64,000 bases of DNA from Thereva unica. Taxonomy: Eukaryota > Arthropoda > Insecta > Diptera > Therevidae. This document shows positions 22,101-32,864 of the stretch, in pieces (the first letter of the stretch is position 1; the number at the start of each line of letters is the position of its first letter). The notes below the pieces were generated by a model. That model saw only the letters and a program-made list of their open reading frames with translations, was not told the origin of the DNA and searched no databases. Location: the NCBI GenBank assembly GCA_949987705.1, contig OX465281.1:198573112-198637111 (forward strand), written 5' to 3'. Position numbers and translations under genes: made by a program.

Positions 22101-24414
22101 AAGGAAACTATTAAGTGAAATTTCGAAATTGTTCGATCCGCTCGGGTTTTTAGCACCTTTCATCATTAAAATGAAAATTTTAATGCAAGTTCTATGGATT
22201 AGAGGAACAGAATGGGATCAAACAATCCCTAATGATATTTTGGAAATTTGGCACAAAACATTGGAGCAAATAAAGTTTATTGAAAATATTGAAATCCCAA
22301 GATGGATATCTACAAATTCTGGGTCCGTCGAAATTCACGGTTTTTGCGACGGCTCGTTACAAGCGTATGCTGCAGTGCTCTATGTGCGTTCAACGGATGG
22401 TAACAACATCAAGATCACCTTGTTAACTGCAAAATCGAAAGTCACCCCTATCAAGCAAATATCATTACCACGAATTGAACTGTGCGGAGCATTATTGTTG
22501 GCGAGATTGTATGCAGTGACAAAAAAGGCAATGGAGTTCAAGGATATAAAATTTCGAGCGTGGACCGACTCAACAATTGTCTTATCATGGCTTCGTGGAC
22601 ATCCAATGAAATACAAAACCTTTGTTGCCAACAGAGTAGCAGAAATTCAAGAAGTCTGCAGCGCAAACGATTGGGGGTATGTTCCCACAAATCAAAATCC
22701 TGCCGATTGTGCGACGAGAGGTCTATTACCACAAGAAGTAACGAACGCAACTCTTTGGTGGAATGGGCCGAATTGGTTAAAGAATTCTTCCGAATATTGG
22801 CCAGTACTTCCCAAATGCAATGATGACAACTTAGAAGCAAGAGTTTCAAAAATAAACATCAATCTTGCAACGAAATCGGAGCCGTCAAATTTCGACCTAC
22901 TTATAAAAAGGTACTCGACAATAGGAATACTTCTACGGGTAACTGCATATTGTTTTCGTTTTGTATATTTATGTAGAAAAAAGCATTTAAAATCAAGTAC
23001 CTTGTCAACGGAAGAGATTGAAAATAGTTTGCAATTCTGGATAAAAAGAGCTCAAAAAGAGACATTTCATATAGAAATACGCGAACTTGAATCAGGAAAC
23101 CAAATCAACGGGCGTTTGCAAGGATTAAATCCTTTTATAGATGGCATAGGAATATTAAGAGTAGGCGGGCGTTTGCAGCAAGCAAATATACCATGGACTG
23201 AAAAACATCCAGTTATATTGCCGAGTCACCACGAAATAACCACATTAATAATTGACGAGACTCACAAATCAACATTACATGGAGGAATTCAGCTTATGAT
23301 TTGTACCTTACGTCGAAAATATTGGATAATCAATGCCAGAAACGTTATTAAAAGGCACATTCACAAATGTTTGAGGTGTTTCAGGCAAAAACAAGAGTAT
23401 CGGCAGCAGCTCATGGGCAGTTTGCCACCACCCCGCGTACAAATGTCAAATCCATTTCAACATGTAGGTGTTGACTACTGTGGCCCTTTGGATATTAAAA
23501 GTTCAAAACTTAGGAATTCAAAAATTCAAAAATGTTACCTAGCTATATTTGTGTGCCTAGCCACTAGGGCAATACATATTGAAACCGTTTCCGAATTAAC
23601 CGCTCAAGCTTTTCTTGCCGCCTTGAAGAGATTCGTTGGAAGAAGGGGCCTCTGCACCGACATATATTCAGATAATGCAACTAATTTCGTTGGTGCCAAA
23701 AATATCCTAAAAGAAGAATTTAATCAATATCTGTTACATATGCACAAGGAAATAGCTAATTCAGCAATCAAAGAGAACATAAATTGGCACTTTATACCTC
23801 CTGCTTCCCCTCATTTCGGAGGCCTTTGGGAAGCAGGAGTAAAATCTACAAAACATCATTTAAAAAGAATTTTGTCAAACAGCAAGCTCACTTTCGAAGA
23901 ATTAACAACAACAACAATCCAAATTGAAGCGTGTCTGAATTCCAGACCTCTTTGCGCTATGTCTGACGATCCTGAAGATTTAGCAGCGCTCACTCCTGGA
24001 CATTTTTTAACCGGAAACGCGTTGCTCGCCGTCCCAGAACCCTCATATTTAGATCAACGTGAGCACCGTTTGAGTAGATGGCAATACATGCAACAGCTTA
24101 TGCAGTCCTTTTGGAAACGATGGCACCACGAGTATTTAAATACTTTACAACAGAGATCCAAGTGGGCAACTAAAACCAAAAATATTGAAATCGGTAACTT
24201 AGTACTAATTCATGAACCAAATACTCCACCATGCAAATGGCCATTAGGCAGGGTAGTTGAAATCCATCCTGGCCGTGAGGGCTTAGTAAGAGTAGTTACA
24301 CTCAAGACCAAGGACACAATCTGCAAGAGGGCAATTACAAAAATATGTCTCTTGCCCATTAATGACAATTATATAACAAAAACCTCAGAAGCATCAGCAG
24401 CTAACCTTAATTAA
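19162..24414 (+). CDS. BEL/Pao gag-pol polyprotein
   Basis: A 1750-residue uninterrupted frame from an ATG at 19162. In order, with approximate residues: a gag-like region with IPKFSGEYKDWLSF (about 130-215, the domain that precedes pol in BEL/Pao); zinc-knuckle cysteines in CSNCLSKGHISSDC (near 360); an aspartic protease with VLIDPGSQSTFIA (near 463); a reverse transcriptase with RVVFDASHK and the YVDD catalytic box (near 884); an RNase H-like region with GFCDGSLQAYAAVLY (near 1060); an integrase with HHCC-type cysteines (HKCLRC, near 1410), GVDYCGPL, YSDNATNF and PHFGGLWEAG (1433-1560); and the C-terminal KWPLGRVVEIHPG module. No envelope gene follows. It would assemble particles, copy its RNA and integrate the cDNA. 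The open frame and matching LTRs suggest recent activity. Confidence 0.97.
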   Translation: MDVLVAEQYELYESMKVNLAKYKKDGKVKKTPVYFNNRLEVLCNTWTEFKKNHKDIIKCKVENKIDSHEYFSEGVYGEAEEFFIETKTQMEEDNLILNPPPQTSMQKEKSLETEKVIEKFVEKEDTQLPRINIPKFSGEYKDWLSFHDLYTTLVHNNKGLSSVRKLHYLKCSLQGEAAQIVKHYTITEANYEPAWNALIRRFDNKRVLIKTQLKTLFSQPSASSETAANIRRLLDTTEECIQSLKNLQVKTKAWDIIFTYIVSERLPAETRKLWEQEVGADQEFPSYETLKMFLESQFRALESVGSTKNIQRSISQKHSFYSSKPYSCAFCSGPHSIRQCSQFIGLDHAGRRNTVIQKHLCSNCLSKGHISSDCTSRSSCFKCKHRHHTLLHDDTTIENKTKHFKNDFQSDNNTNIKTAKPEASTNTFHTAFHAETNLQVSEAFLATALVKISSGSGVETIARVLIDPGSQSTFIASSLVQRLKLSTSQARTEIFGITNMRVGTVKSRVSLIIASLYNKEQVMVEASVLDKLTGILPSKKIKPMSSWNHLKHLQLADPEYYQPGKIEMLLGVDVYCKIIRKGLRIGPSGTPIAQKTILGWILSGEILEKRSEPASSSFCCYTSLNEQLRKFWEVEEIPTTSILSQEEKLCEEYYKKTVVRSSDGRYTVRLPFKNINQRPLFGRSRSAALFRFKQLEGQFTKSDGLQQEYSKCLQEYLDLGHMIPVSTPEIENMVQNENGFISYKTNYLPHHAVLKESTTTKLRVVFDASHKTYGGPSLNELLIPGPKIQDDLWWILLRWRKHRIAITADIEKMYRQIRIHEEDADFQRILWRNSPDNPIKDYKLQTVTFGTTAAPYLAVRTLHQLADDESIHYPLASDIVKSDFYVDDLLTGTDSIDHCLALQKELIQLLNSGGFNLRKWTSNKIELLNNIPLKDREISGVLEFNVSESVKTLGLNWYPKNDKFKYKLSINLEKDTKITKRKLLSEISKLFDPLGFLAPFIIKMKILMQVLWIRGTEWDQTIPNDILEIWHKTLEQIKFIENIEIPRWISTNSGSVEIHGFCDGSLQAYAAVLYVRSTDGNNIKITLLTAKSKVTPIKQISLPRIELCGALLLARLYAVTKKAMEFKDIKFRAWTDSTIVLSWLRGHPMKYKTFVANRVAEIQEVCSANDWGYVPTNQNPADCATRGLLPQEVTNATLWWNGPNWLKNSSEYWPVLPKCNDDNLEARVSKININLATKSEPSNFDLLIKRYSTIGILLRVTAYCFRFVYLCRKKHLKSSTLSTEEIENSLQFWIKRAQKETFHIEIRELESGNQINGRLQGLNPFIDGIGILRVGGRLQQANIPWTEKHPVILPSHHEITTLIIDETHKSTLHGGIQLMICTLRRKYWIINARNVIKRHIHKCLRCFRQKQEYRQQLMGSLPPPRVQMSNPFQHVGVDYCGPLDIKSSKLRNSKIQKCYLAIFVCLATRAIHIETVSELTAQAFLAALKRFVGRRGLCTDIYSDNATNFVGAKNILKEEFNQYLLHMHKEIANSAIKENINWHFIPPASPHFGGLWEAGVKSTKHHLKRILSNSKLTFEELTTTTIQIEACLNSRPLCAMSDDPEDLAALTPGHFLTGNALLAVPEPSYLDQREHRLSRWQYMQQLMQSFWKRWHHEYLNTLQQRSKWATKTKNIEIGNLVLIHEPNTPPCKWPLGRVVEIHPGREGLVRVVTLKTKDTICKRAITKICLLPINDNYITKTSEASAANLN

Positions 24415-24581
24415 AAAAAAAAAAAAAAACTTTCCTGTCCTACCCATTTCATCATTCCATGTTTAGTTTTTTTTAGATTCGCTAGAACAGTATTCCAAAA
24501 TTGGCCCCATTCAAATGAAGTCGTCGATCAAACTAGCAGCCTACAATCATTGAAACCCTGGGGTTTCAAGGCCCCGGAGTA

Positions 24582-25062
24582 TGTTCACGATCGTCTTCTG
24601 AAAAAGAAAAAAAATATTTCAACAAAGAATTTATGGTCACTTTGCACATCACTTATCTGAAGAATTCTGCAAGCTGAATGGCTGGTGACTGAGATCTGGA
24701 AGAAATTTGAATTAAATTTAATTTATTAACTAACTTTCCTTTTATGACATTGTTTACCTTTTACATTCTAAAACACATGTATTGAACTGGCAACTCTAAT
24801 TTATAGCTTTTAGTAATTAATTGTTCTCAAGTGTAGATGGAGCAGTAGTTAAATTGATCAATGCATGACAATTGTTTTTCGAATATCTACTTGCTTTTTT
24901 TTACCGTTTTTCGTAAAAATTGTCATTCGTTTTTCGGCCATAAACTCGAGAAGTTGCATTAGTGAATAAATAATTATAAAAACATAAAAAATCGATTTTT
25001 TTTATGTTTTTATAATTATTTATTCACTAATGCAACTTCTCGAGTTTATGGCCGAAAAACGA
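24582..25062 (+). repeat. BEL/Pao 3' LTR, truncated, with fold-back end
   Basis: 24582-25003 is identical to 18354-18775. From 25004 the sequence turns back: 25004-25062 is the exact reverse complement of 24927-24985 (59 bp), with an 18-bp spacer containing the perfect palindrome AAAAAATCGATTTTTT. The remaining ~175 bp of the LTR, including its CA end, are absent. The result is a 136-bp perfect hairpin at the 3' end of the element. Confidence 0.95.
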
Positions 25063-28004
25063 AGCATACATTACACTGGACAGAAATAAAGGAAAATATC
25101 AACACAAATTTAACTCCACAAGATAGATACGATATAGTGAATAGAGTGTTCCATTTAAAAGTACAGAAACTCCTATACCTCATAAACAAGGCTCACATAT
25201 TTGGTCCACCTCGATGCCACATGTACACTATAGAATGGCAAAAACGTGGTTTACCACATGTCCATCTGCTGGTGTGGTTAGTGAATAAAATTAGACCGGA
25301 TCAAATTGACAGCGTTATTTCAGCAGAATTACCGAATAAAGAAGAAGATCCACACCTGTACGAAATTGTAAAAAAACAAATGGTCCACGGCCCTTGCGGA
25401 GCCTTAAATCCTAATTCTCCATGTATGCGGGAAGGCAAATGTACTAAAAAATTTCCGAAATCATTCCAGAGCGAAACATCTACCAGCGACGGCGGATATC
25501 CTAAATATCGTCGACGTTCGCCAGACGAAGGTGGACACACTGCCACTGTGCGAAACCATGAAATTGACAACCGGTGGGTCGTTCCCTATAACTCGCTACT
25601 ACTAAAAATTTTCGACGCTCACATCAACGTTGAGTTGTGCAGCTCAGTAAAATTAATCCAATACGTTACTAAATATATAAATAAAGGCAGCGATCAAGCT
25701 ACGTTCAGCATACAATCACCAAATGAAGTGGAGAAATATCAATCTGGTCGTTACATTTGCAGCTCAGAAGCAGTATGGAGGATTTTATCATTCAACGTGC
25801 ATGACCGTGCACCTACGATTGTTCACCTTGCCGTTCATTTAGAAAATGGACAGAGGGTTTATTTCAATGAAAACAACATTAACGATGTTGTCAGTAATCC
25901 GCGAGATACACTAACAGCATTCCTTAAGTTATGTGCTCAAGACGATTTCGCAAAAACACTGACATATGACAAAGTTCCAAGCTATTATACGTGGAATCAG
26001 ACTGCCAAAACCTTCCAACGGAGAAAGCAAGGTACTCCTGTTGACGGCTTTAATGGAGTTAAAAAACGGATGCTCTTGGGAGGGTCTACGTGGTTCATCC
26101 CAACAACCGCGAATGTTTTTACTTGAGAATGTTACTCCATGTTGTAAAAGGCCCAACATCTTTCGCACACATCAAAACTGTACAAGGAGTTACTTATAAT
26201 ACCTATCAAGCAGCATGCAAAGCGATGGGTCTCTTAGAAGATGACTCTCATTGGGAGAACACATTATCAGAAGCTGCTATTTCCAGTTCAGCTAGGTCAA
26301 TGAGGTATTTGTTTGCCATTCTCGTAGCGTTTTGTCAAGTAACCGACTCTGTAATTTTATGGAATAAATTTCAAGAAAATATGGCTGAAGACATTTTGAT
26401 TCGGCGACGGCGAGAGTTAATGTCAGATGACGTTCAGTATGATCAATACATCTTTGATGTAGCGTTATTTGAATTAAACAAAGTGGTAGAATTACTTTCG
26501 AATAAATCTATTAAGGATTTTGGATTACCGATGCCAACTAATATAACAAACTCGGATTTGACCAGTGCCGAATACACAAGGGGAATGTCCTACAATCGAT
26601 CAAAATTGTTACAAGTTGTAGCTCAAGATGAACATCGCATGAACATTGACCAAAAAAAAGTATACGATGCTTTATTAACATCGATTGATAGGAACGAAGG
26701 AAAAATATTTTTCCTTGATGCTCCAGGAGGTACGGGAAAAACATTTTTAATTAATTTGCTCTTAGCCAAAGTAAGATCTACTGGTAAAATTGCATTAGCC
26801 GTCGCATCATCCGGCATTGCAGCTACACTTTTGGAAGGAGGCCGAACCGCACACGCGACATTCAAACTCCCGCTAAAAATTGCTACTGATGATACTACCA
26901 GTATTTGCAGCATTTCCAAACAAAGCAATACTGGAAAATTGATGCGTGACTGCTCATTAATAGTTTGGGATGAAGCTACCATGTCTAACAAAACTTCCGT
27001 GGAAGCCTTAGACAGAACAATGCGCGATTTGCGCAACACAAACTCACCTATGGGTGGATGTACAATTTTGTTCTCAGGTGACTTTCGTCAAATCTTACCG
27101 GTTGTGACGAGAGATACAAGAGCTGATGAAATTAATGCATCATTAAAAAGATCATACCTTTGGCCATATGTGAATAAATTGGAACTTAAAACCAACATGA
27201 GAGTTTCGTTGTGTACACATGAAAACAGGCTTTTTGCAGAGTTGTTGCTCAAAATTGGTAATGGGCAGCTCCCAGAAGACAATGGAAGAATTAATTTAGA
27301 TAATGAAAACCTTTGCGTTTTGGTAAATAACGTTCAAGAATTGGTCGACAATGTTTATCCCCAAATTAATAACATAGGTTGTAAAACTATACCTTGGTTT
27401 AAAGAGAGAGCAATTCTGTCACCTACTAACGAACAAGTAGGCAAGGTAAATAACTTGATTCTCTCAAAAATTGATGCACCGACGCAAGTATACTACTCTG
27501 TAGACACTGTGCTCGATCTTGAAGAGGCTGTTCATTTTCCTACAGAATTTCTCAATTCCTTGCAGTCCTCTGGACTACCCCCACATAAATTGGTGTTAAA
27601 AGTAGGGTGTCCTATTATTTTATTACGGAACCTTAATCCACCCAAATTGTGCAATGGTACACGTTTACATGTAAAATCTTTAAAAACCTTTTTAATAGAG
27701 TGCACAATACTGACCGGATGTGGAACTGGAGAAGTTGTTTTAATTCCCCGAATTCCCTTAATGCCCACGGATTTACCATTTCAATTTAAAAGATTGCAAT
27801 TTCCAGTAAAACTATCTTTTTCAATTACCATTAATAAATCACAGGGTCAAACATTCAATGTTGCAGGTTTAGATTTAAGCGTTGAGTGTTTTTCACATGG
27901 ACAAATTATATGTAGCCCTTTCGCGTGTAACATCTAACCAAAATCTGTTTGTACTGTCTAATGAAAAAACAGCTCTAAACATTGTATATAAAGACATTTT
28001 ATAG
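25063..28004 (+). pseudogene. Helitron Rep-helicase, C-terminal part
   Basis: The region resumes with WTEIKENINTNLTPQDRYDI. The HUH nuclease motif is IEWQKRGLPHVHLLVW, followed by the tyrosine region YVTKYINKGSD. A one-base deletion near 26083 shifts the frame. The helicase part then shows Walker A DAPGGTGKTFLINLL, Walker B LIVWDEATM, FSGDFRQILPVV, and the late motif FSITINKSQGQTFNVAGLDL. A one-base insertion near 27905 moves the last motif (YVALSRV) and the C-terminus, ending at 28004, out of frame. The intact protein would nick a strand, attach by tyrosine and unwind DNA for rolling-circle transposition. This copy is inactivated. Confidence 0.93.
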
Positions 28005-28089
28005 TAAGTTATACGACCTCCGTCGCAAACACTGTTCACCCGTGCGAAGCCGGGGCGGGACGCTAACTAGTTTTTGTTAATTTAAATCT

Positions 28090-28980
28090 TTGGGGGATGT
28101 GGGGGGAACTCTATTAATAACGACATTAATTTCATTCTAGAGTGGGGAAGCAAGAATCGTGTCGAACTCAACCCCACCAAAACCAAGTACTGTCTTATTT
28201 CAATAAAAAAGTTCAAACCCTTTCCATCCGTAACAGTGGGTGAAGTTGAAATAATGACCGACCCATCCTTACACATCTTCGGCGTGAGATTAGCCAAAGA
28301 TTTGCGATGGAATCACCAAATTTTCCAAATCGACCAACATGCATCCCAGTGCTTGGGATTTCTTAAGAGGTGCTAGTTCCTCCTCCAGCCATCAGCCCGT
28401 GCTGTTATTTATAAATCCGACGTTCGGCCTTTTCTCGAATACAACTACCTCGCTTGGGGTGGCGTTTCAATAACCCCCTTGGGATGGTTAGATAAGGTGC
28501 AAAAAAGGGCCCTTAAATTAATTGATGACGACACCGTTGGCTGCACCATCGTCCCCTTGAGCCACCGTAGTAATGTAGCAGCACTGACAAAATTTTATCG
28601 CTACTATCATAGTGACTGTTCCTCCGATATAAACGGTCTTCTGCCTCCAGTGAAATGTTATACTCGCACACAAGATTAGCCCACTCATCTTACTCCCACC
28701 ACTTGCAGCCTGCCAATTCGTTTATCAACAGAACAACTCGACTGTGGAATAATCTCTCGCAGTCAGTATTTCCGAGCTCCTACAACATCCAAGAGTTCAA
28801 ACGCAGGGTTCATCACCACCTTCTTCTATCTCCCCAGTACCTTCATAGCCCTTAACCTATTCCCCACTCCATCGTACTAAGCTTTCTGCTAGACATTGCA
28901 CCATGACGTGACAAACGACATGACAGACTGGTGGTACAAATGGTGACTGCTGAGCTTAGCACTGCCACATAAAAAAGCTG
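28090..28980 (+). pseudogene. LINE family 1, 3' fragment
   Basis: A 5'-truncated plus-strand copy. Recognisable pieces, in shifting frames, are WNHQIFQI, CLGFLKRC, RPFLEYN, LDKVQKRALKLI, VPLSHRSNVAALTKFYRYYHS and LWNNLSQSVFPSSYNIQEFK, followed by the family 3' untranslated region to an A-rich tail near 28975. It has in-frame stops and frameshifts and matches the copies at 5725 and 8023. Confidence 0.85.
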
Positions 28981-29771
28981 CTGTTCGACATCGCTATATG
29001 AAAAAAAGGGTATATAAAAGCTGATCCAGCTGGCGACGTAGAAGCTTAAGATTCATTACGTTTTTTTTGTTGCATTTAATATAGCTTCAAATGCCCCAAC
29101 ACATACAACTAGCCGCTTAGATTTTTTGGTTATGTGATAAAGACGATACGAAGCGGAAGCACCCCAGTAGGAATTCTAGGAAGGCCTTACCGATGGCGCA
29201 CTGAAATAAGTACTCATCTGGTAAAGGGGTACCCCTTATTTTCTTGGTGCTAGATGAGCCCTTATATAACCCATTACAAGAGAAGGCAGATGGTAAGGTG
29301 TAGTCCAGAATTATGCCCAAACAAGTGAGAATCTGCCCGATGACTCAAGGGAGCTTTCCTGGAGTTTTCATAAATTTTACAGAAAAAAAAAGAAAACGGG
29401 CAATTATCTTCTTCGACATAAAATGCGACATTAGCATACTCAATAGCCCGGCTCTCATTCGATACGGAGGACAAGCAGCTTTGGAGAAGTGGTTAGAATT
29501 TAGTTGGGGGACTGCTTAGGTAAAGCCCTCTCGGGCTTGCAGAGAAAAATGCATTTGTAAAAGATGAACAAAATAAAAGCATTTCGATACCGGATCACAT
29601 ATCCACAGGCGCCCATGAATATTTCTTTTTGCAATGTTCCATTTCCCGCTGGGATCCCAGTGGGACTTGTAAGCTTACATAAGTACTGAAAAGAGCACTT
29701 ACCAGTAAGAGGTATGTAGGCCTTACTATACCCCTTACAGATGAGCAGTTATGTAAGTACTCTAAAGTAAA
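28981..29771. other. No recognisable gene
   Basis: No coding sequence is recognised. Words such as TTTCCCGCTGGGATCCCAGT (29641-29660) and AAGTACT-rich stretches recall the inverted-repeat relic at 13-575 (its CCCGCTGGG arm), so a diverged copy of that element is possible but not demonstrated. Confidence 0.35.
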
Positions 29772-29927
29772 CTGGTCCAACTTTATTTTTATTATATGTT
29801 ACCGACATCAACAAAATCAATTTAAATGGAAACTATTGCATTTATGCTGATGATATAGTCTTGATTCAGGCTGCCAAGACTCAAAGCCAGTTACAGAGTC
29901 TAATTAATGATGACCTAGCTATCCTCT
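29772..29927 (+). pseudogene. LINE reverse transcriptase (family 3), upstream piece
   Basis: The frame encodes PTLFLLYVTDINKI, the active-site region CIYADDIVLIQA and QSLINDDLAIL, then runs straight into an LTR element at 29928. The sequence continues at 37977 with the next residues SRWAIANKFKVNKCK, so the two pieces were one gene. It is 5'-truncated just upstream of the active site. Confidence 0.9.
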
Positions 29928-31634
29928 TGTAACAGCATAATGGCGCGATATAAATAGTGGGCGCCACTTATGCGAGGTGTTACCCCCTTAGCCACAAGCC
30001 CGGAAGAGCATGGCCAAGGAGCCAACACCATACATAAGAAATAAAAAGAAAATCCGGAACTCCTACGCCGGCCACACGGAGTTGTCTAGCTCGCCGGAGG
30101 GGTCGTGGGGTGTGTGGCCGGGGCTTACCGCGGTTGGTTCACCACTTACCTGTGTCTGTGCAACTTTGACTTCCGTCCATCATTCTCCGGTCATCGCCTG
30201 AGCCGCGTCAAACCCTGAAAAGAAATGATCCCCCCCTCAACCATTCCACCAAAAAAATTTACCACAGGGACATTCTAATGTTTATAATCATTTATTATAT
30301 CTGTAAACCTCAACACAAACATTACATTGGGACCTTAACAACCACGACACTGATTAGTTGCCCGTGTCAAATATTAACAAGTAACTGATTCAATACATAA
30401 GTGTTACGTTATTTTTGGGACATGTGCATGAAGGACAACAATAAAGCGCGCAGTACTGGCCAATACTCCTCGCTTTGTACAAACGAGATTACAATCAACA
30501 GAATCACTTAGAGAAAAAAACACATTTCCCGGAACCAACAAAGAACCAAATATTTCTGACAAGGGGCAACACAAATTCACAAATAATTAAAAAGAATATT
30601 ATAAAGTTAATACTAACTACTATTAAAATTATTATTTTAGTAATAAATTTTTTTTTTTTTTAAATTAAAGCAAAAAGAAAATTATTTTGTGTAATTTTTT
30701 TGTGTGGTTTTTTTTTCTGATCCAGCTGGTGTGGATGCACTATAGGTATTGCTTAATTACCTGACTATCGAACGGTGTATCAATTGGTAGTAATGAAATA
30801 TACAGTTCCGCCTTTATACTAGTGTCTGCTGTTTGATAAACGTCATCTAATTTTCCGGCAACTTTTTTTCTATTTAAACCATATTCGCGTAATTTTGGAT
30901 AATCTTCGGTCTGTTCTCCATCCCCCCTCGGTCTTCTGATTTCATACCTGTTACTTAGTCCACCAACTCTCCATTGCCTTCAGCCATTTCTCTACACGTT
31001 TTTCTCGTTTTTTTCTGAAATTTTGGTGACAGATAAACGAAGAGTATTATAAACACAGGGTCCTTCCCCTCAAATAAATAAAACAGTTTGTACAGACCAA
31101 TACCAATCCGCAATTTTCTCAAAAAAAACTCTAATCACGCAAAACACACTCCGAAATATGTATATCCGGAGCTATTAACTACAGGGCAAAACGCAATCCT
31201 TGTATCGCTGGTATCCCTTTCGGCACCTTCAAATTTCTCCAAATCCCTTTCTGACTTGTTAAATTCTTTCCCTTTTTCTTCTTATTTTTTTTTTTGTATT
31301 TTCGACTAGAATTCACCGCACCGAAATAGTCCTGTTTGTTGCTACTTCGGAACGAAATTGTTATTTTTTGGCAAATGAACTGAATAATGAAGGTTTTTAT
31401 CTTCCAGCCAGTCGTATGTGTTCAAAAACTGATTTTTTCCTTTTTTATATAATCTTAAATTTTTCCGAACACAAACTTTTGCAGTATATTTCTGCATACG
31501 TCAAAATTCGAACTCCCATTTTCTTTTTTTTTCATTTCTCCCCGCCTACCTTTTTGTTCCGAACCCACTACTCGATTTTCTTCCCCACAGTAATTTTTAG
31601 TCAAGTAGATATTTAGGCAAAACTGACCGTTACA
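29928..31634. repeat. Left LTR
   Basis: 1707 bp beginning TGTAACAGCATAATGGCGCG and ending ACCGTTACA. It differs from the right LTR at about 30444 (GCGCGC versus GCCCGC) and about 31117 (TCAAAAA versus TAAAAAA). Short frames inside it are duplicated exactly in the right LTR and show no protein I recognise. Confidence 0.95.
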
Positions 31635-31856
31635 TACCCTCGGGTCCACGAGGCCGACTCGCGAGGCAGTGAGGAGCCGAAAAAAAACGGACAGTTTTTT
31701 CTCTGTAGTGAGCTTCGGGTAAGATCAACGTGGGTCTCGACTCATCCCCTGAGATTAAGAGGCTCATGGTCTCCAGACTGAGATGCCGGGCTGTTCAGGT
31801 TCTCACCAGAGTCGTCTCCATACGGAGTGAAAAAGGATAAGTTGGACGTACGGTCA
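31635..31856. other. LTR-element leader region
   Basis: Untranslated sequence between the LTR and the Copia fragment, where a primer-binding site would lie. I could not match it to a particular tRNA. Confidence 0.4.
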
Positions 31857-32238
31857 CAACCGTATTTTCGTGATGATTTGTTAACCTGCAGTAAGAGCCA
31901 ACAGGAAATAAGAGTTGTAAAGCCAAAACTGTCAAATCAATTCAATATGAAGGATATGGGAAAAGTTAACACTTACTTAGGTATAGACATAAACCATAAT
32001 AAAAAGGAAAATAAATTAACGTTAAGTCAGGAAAAGTACATAGAATCTCTTGGGAGTAAATATAACTTAGAAAGGTGTAAATTATATGATACTCCTATGG
32101 AAACAAATTTAAAATTAGATCCAGCATCTGAAATTGACGTAAGAATTAAGGACAGAAATTTAATTGGAGAAATTTTTATACATAAGTGCTAACACAAGAC
32201 CAGATATCGCGTTTAGTGTTAACTATTTGAATAGATGC
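31857..32238 (+). pseudogene. Copia reverse transcriptase / RNase H fragment
   Basis: About 125 codons of a Copia polyprotein: FRDDLLTC (an altered catalytic YVDD box), QFNMKDMGKVNTYLGIDINH, LSQEKYIESLGSKYNLERCK and TPMETNLKLD. After a frameshift near 32175 come ISANTRPDIAFSVNYLNRCQ residues, where RNase H begins. There are no Copia LTRs around it. The right edge abuts the end of the ALG12 copy directly, so it looks like part of a chimeric cDNA captured by the LTR element. Confidence 0.85.
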
Positions 32239-32864
32239 CAAAGCTGCTAAGCGGTGCAGTTTAGATAATGCCACACCTCCAGGATAGTTAGCGCTTGATA
32301 CTGACAACAGGAGTATGGTAAGAAATAAGTCAAACATGAGGTGACCTCCGGCTACAAGTAACATGCAACCTTGCCATCACGATTTAGTTCGGTTTATCCA
32401 TATTCTATGACAAGCACATGCAACTGGCAAGTTCAGTACGGGGGAGATGATACAACGTAGCTCTTTATGCGGTAAAAATGAGTATAGGAATACGAAGTGA
32501 TTGCAGCTACTCCAATTGGTCGGCATCTTGGTTCCAAAGCAAGACCTAGAGGGATAATAAATATTGATGTCCCCATTGCTCGTGGGATTGCGGAGTAGAA
32601 ATACCATAGTAACGGTGAAACACCCCATTTTGAGTTCTTACTCAAAATCTTATTATACCATAAAACTTGTCATTCAGGCCATAATGATCTTCCCCAAAAA
32701 AATTGTATCAACAATTACCGTAGTTGTTAAAATTTTGATACCTGCTGGTACTCCTACCTTTAATAGATTATCCACTGAGATTTTTCTGGTATAAAGATCG
32801 TTAAGTACCAATATTCCTAGAAGAATCACCAATTCCGATCTGAATATTATTATTGCAGTTCCAG

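Larger units (their letters stand above)
18354..25062 (+). mobile_element. BEL/Pao LTR retrotransposon, young, with aberrant 3' end
   Basis: The 5' LTR (18354-18950) begins TG and ends CA. The sequence just after it, TGGTCCTTCGAGCCGGAT, fits a BEL-type primer-binding site. A single intact polyprotein follows, then a purine-rich tract (AAGGCCCCGGAGTA), then a 3' LTR starting at 24582. The two LTRs appear identical over their first 422 bp, so insertion was very recent. The last ~175 bp of the 3' LTR are replaced by an inverted copy of upstream LTR sequence. ACATTA occurs on both flanks (18347-18352 and 25068-25073) and is the likely target duplication, inside the Helitron gene. Confidence 0.9.
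17040..28070 (+). mobile_element. Helitron (Rep/helicase type) split by a BEL/Pao element
   Basis: Helitron coding sequence runs from 17040 to 18353, stops at the LTR of a BEL/Pao retrotransposon, and resumes at about 25063. The right end is CTAG at 28067-28070, preceded by GAAGCCGGGGCGGGACGC and followed by T, matching Helitron 3' ends. The left end is not defined: no TC terminus of the expected type was found upstream of 17040, where the sequence becomes anonymous after the dispersed repeat. Confidence 0.85.
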
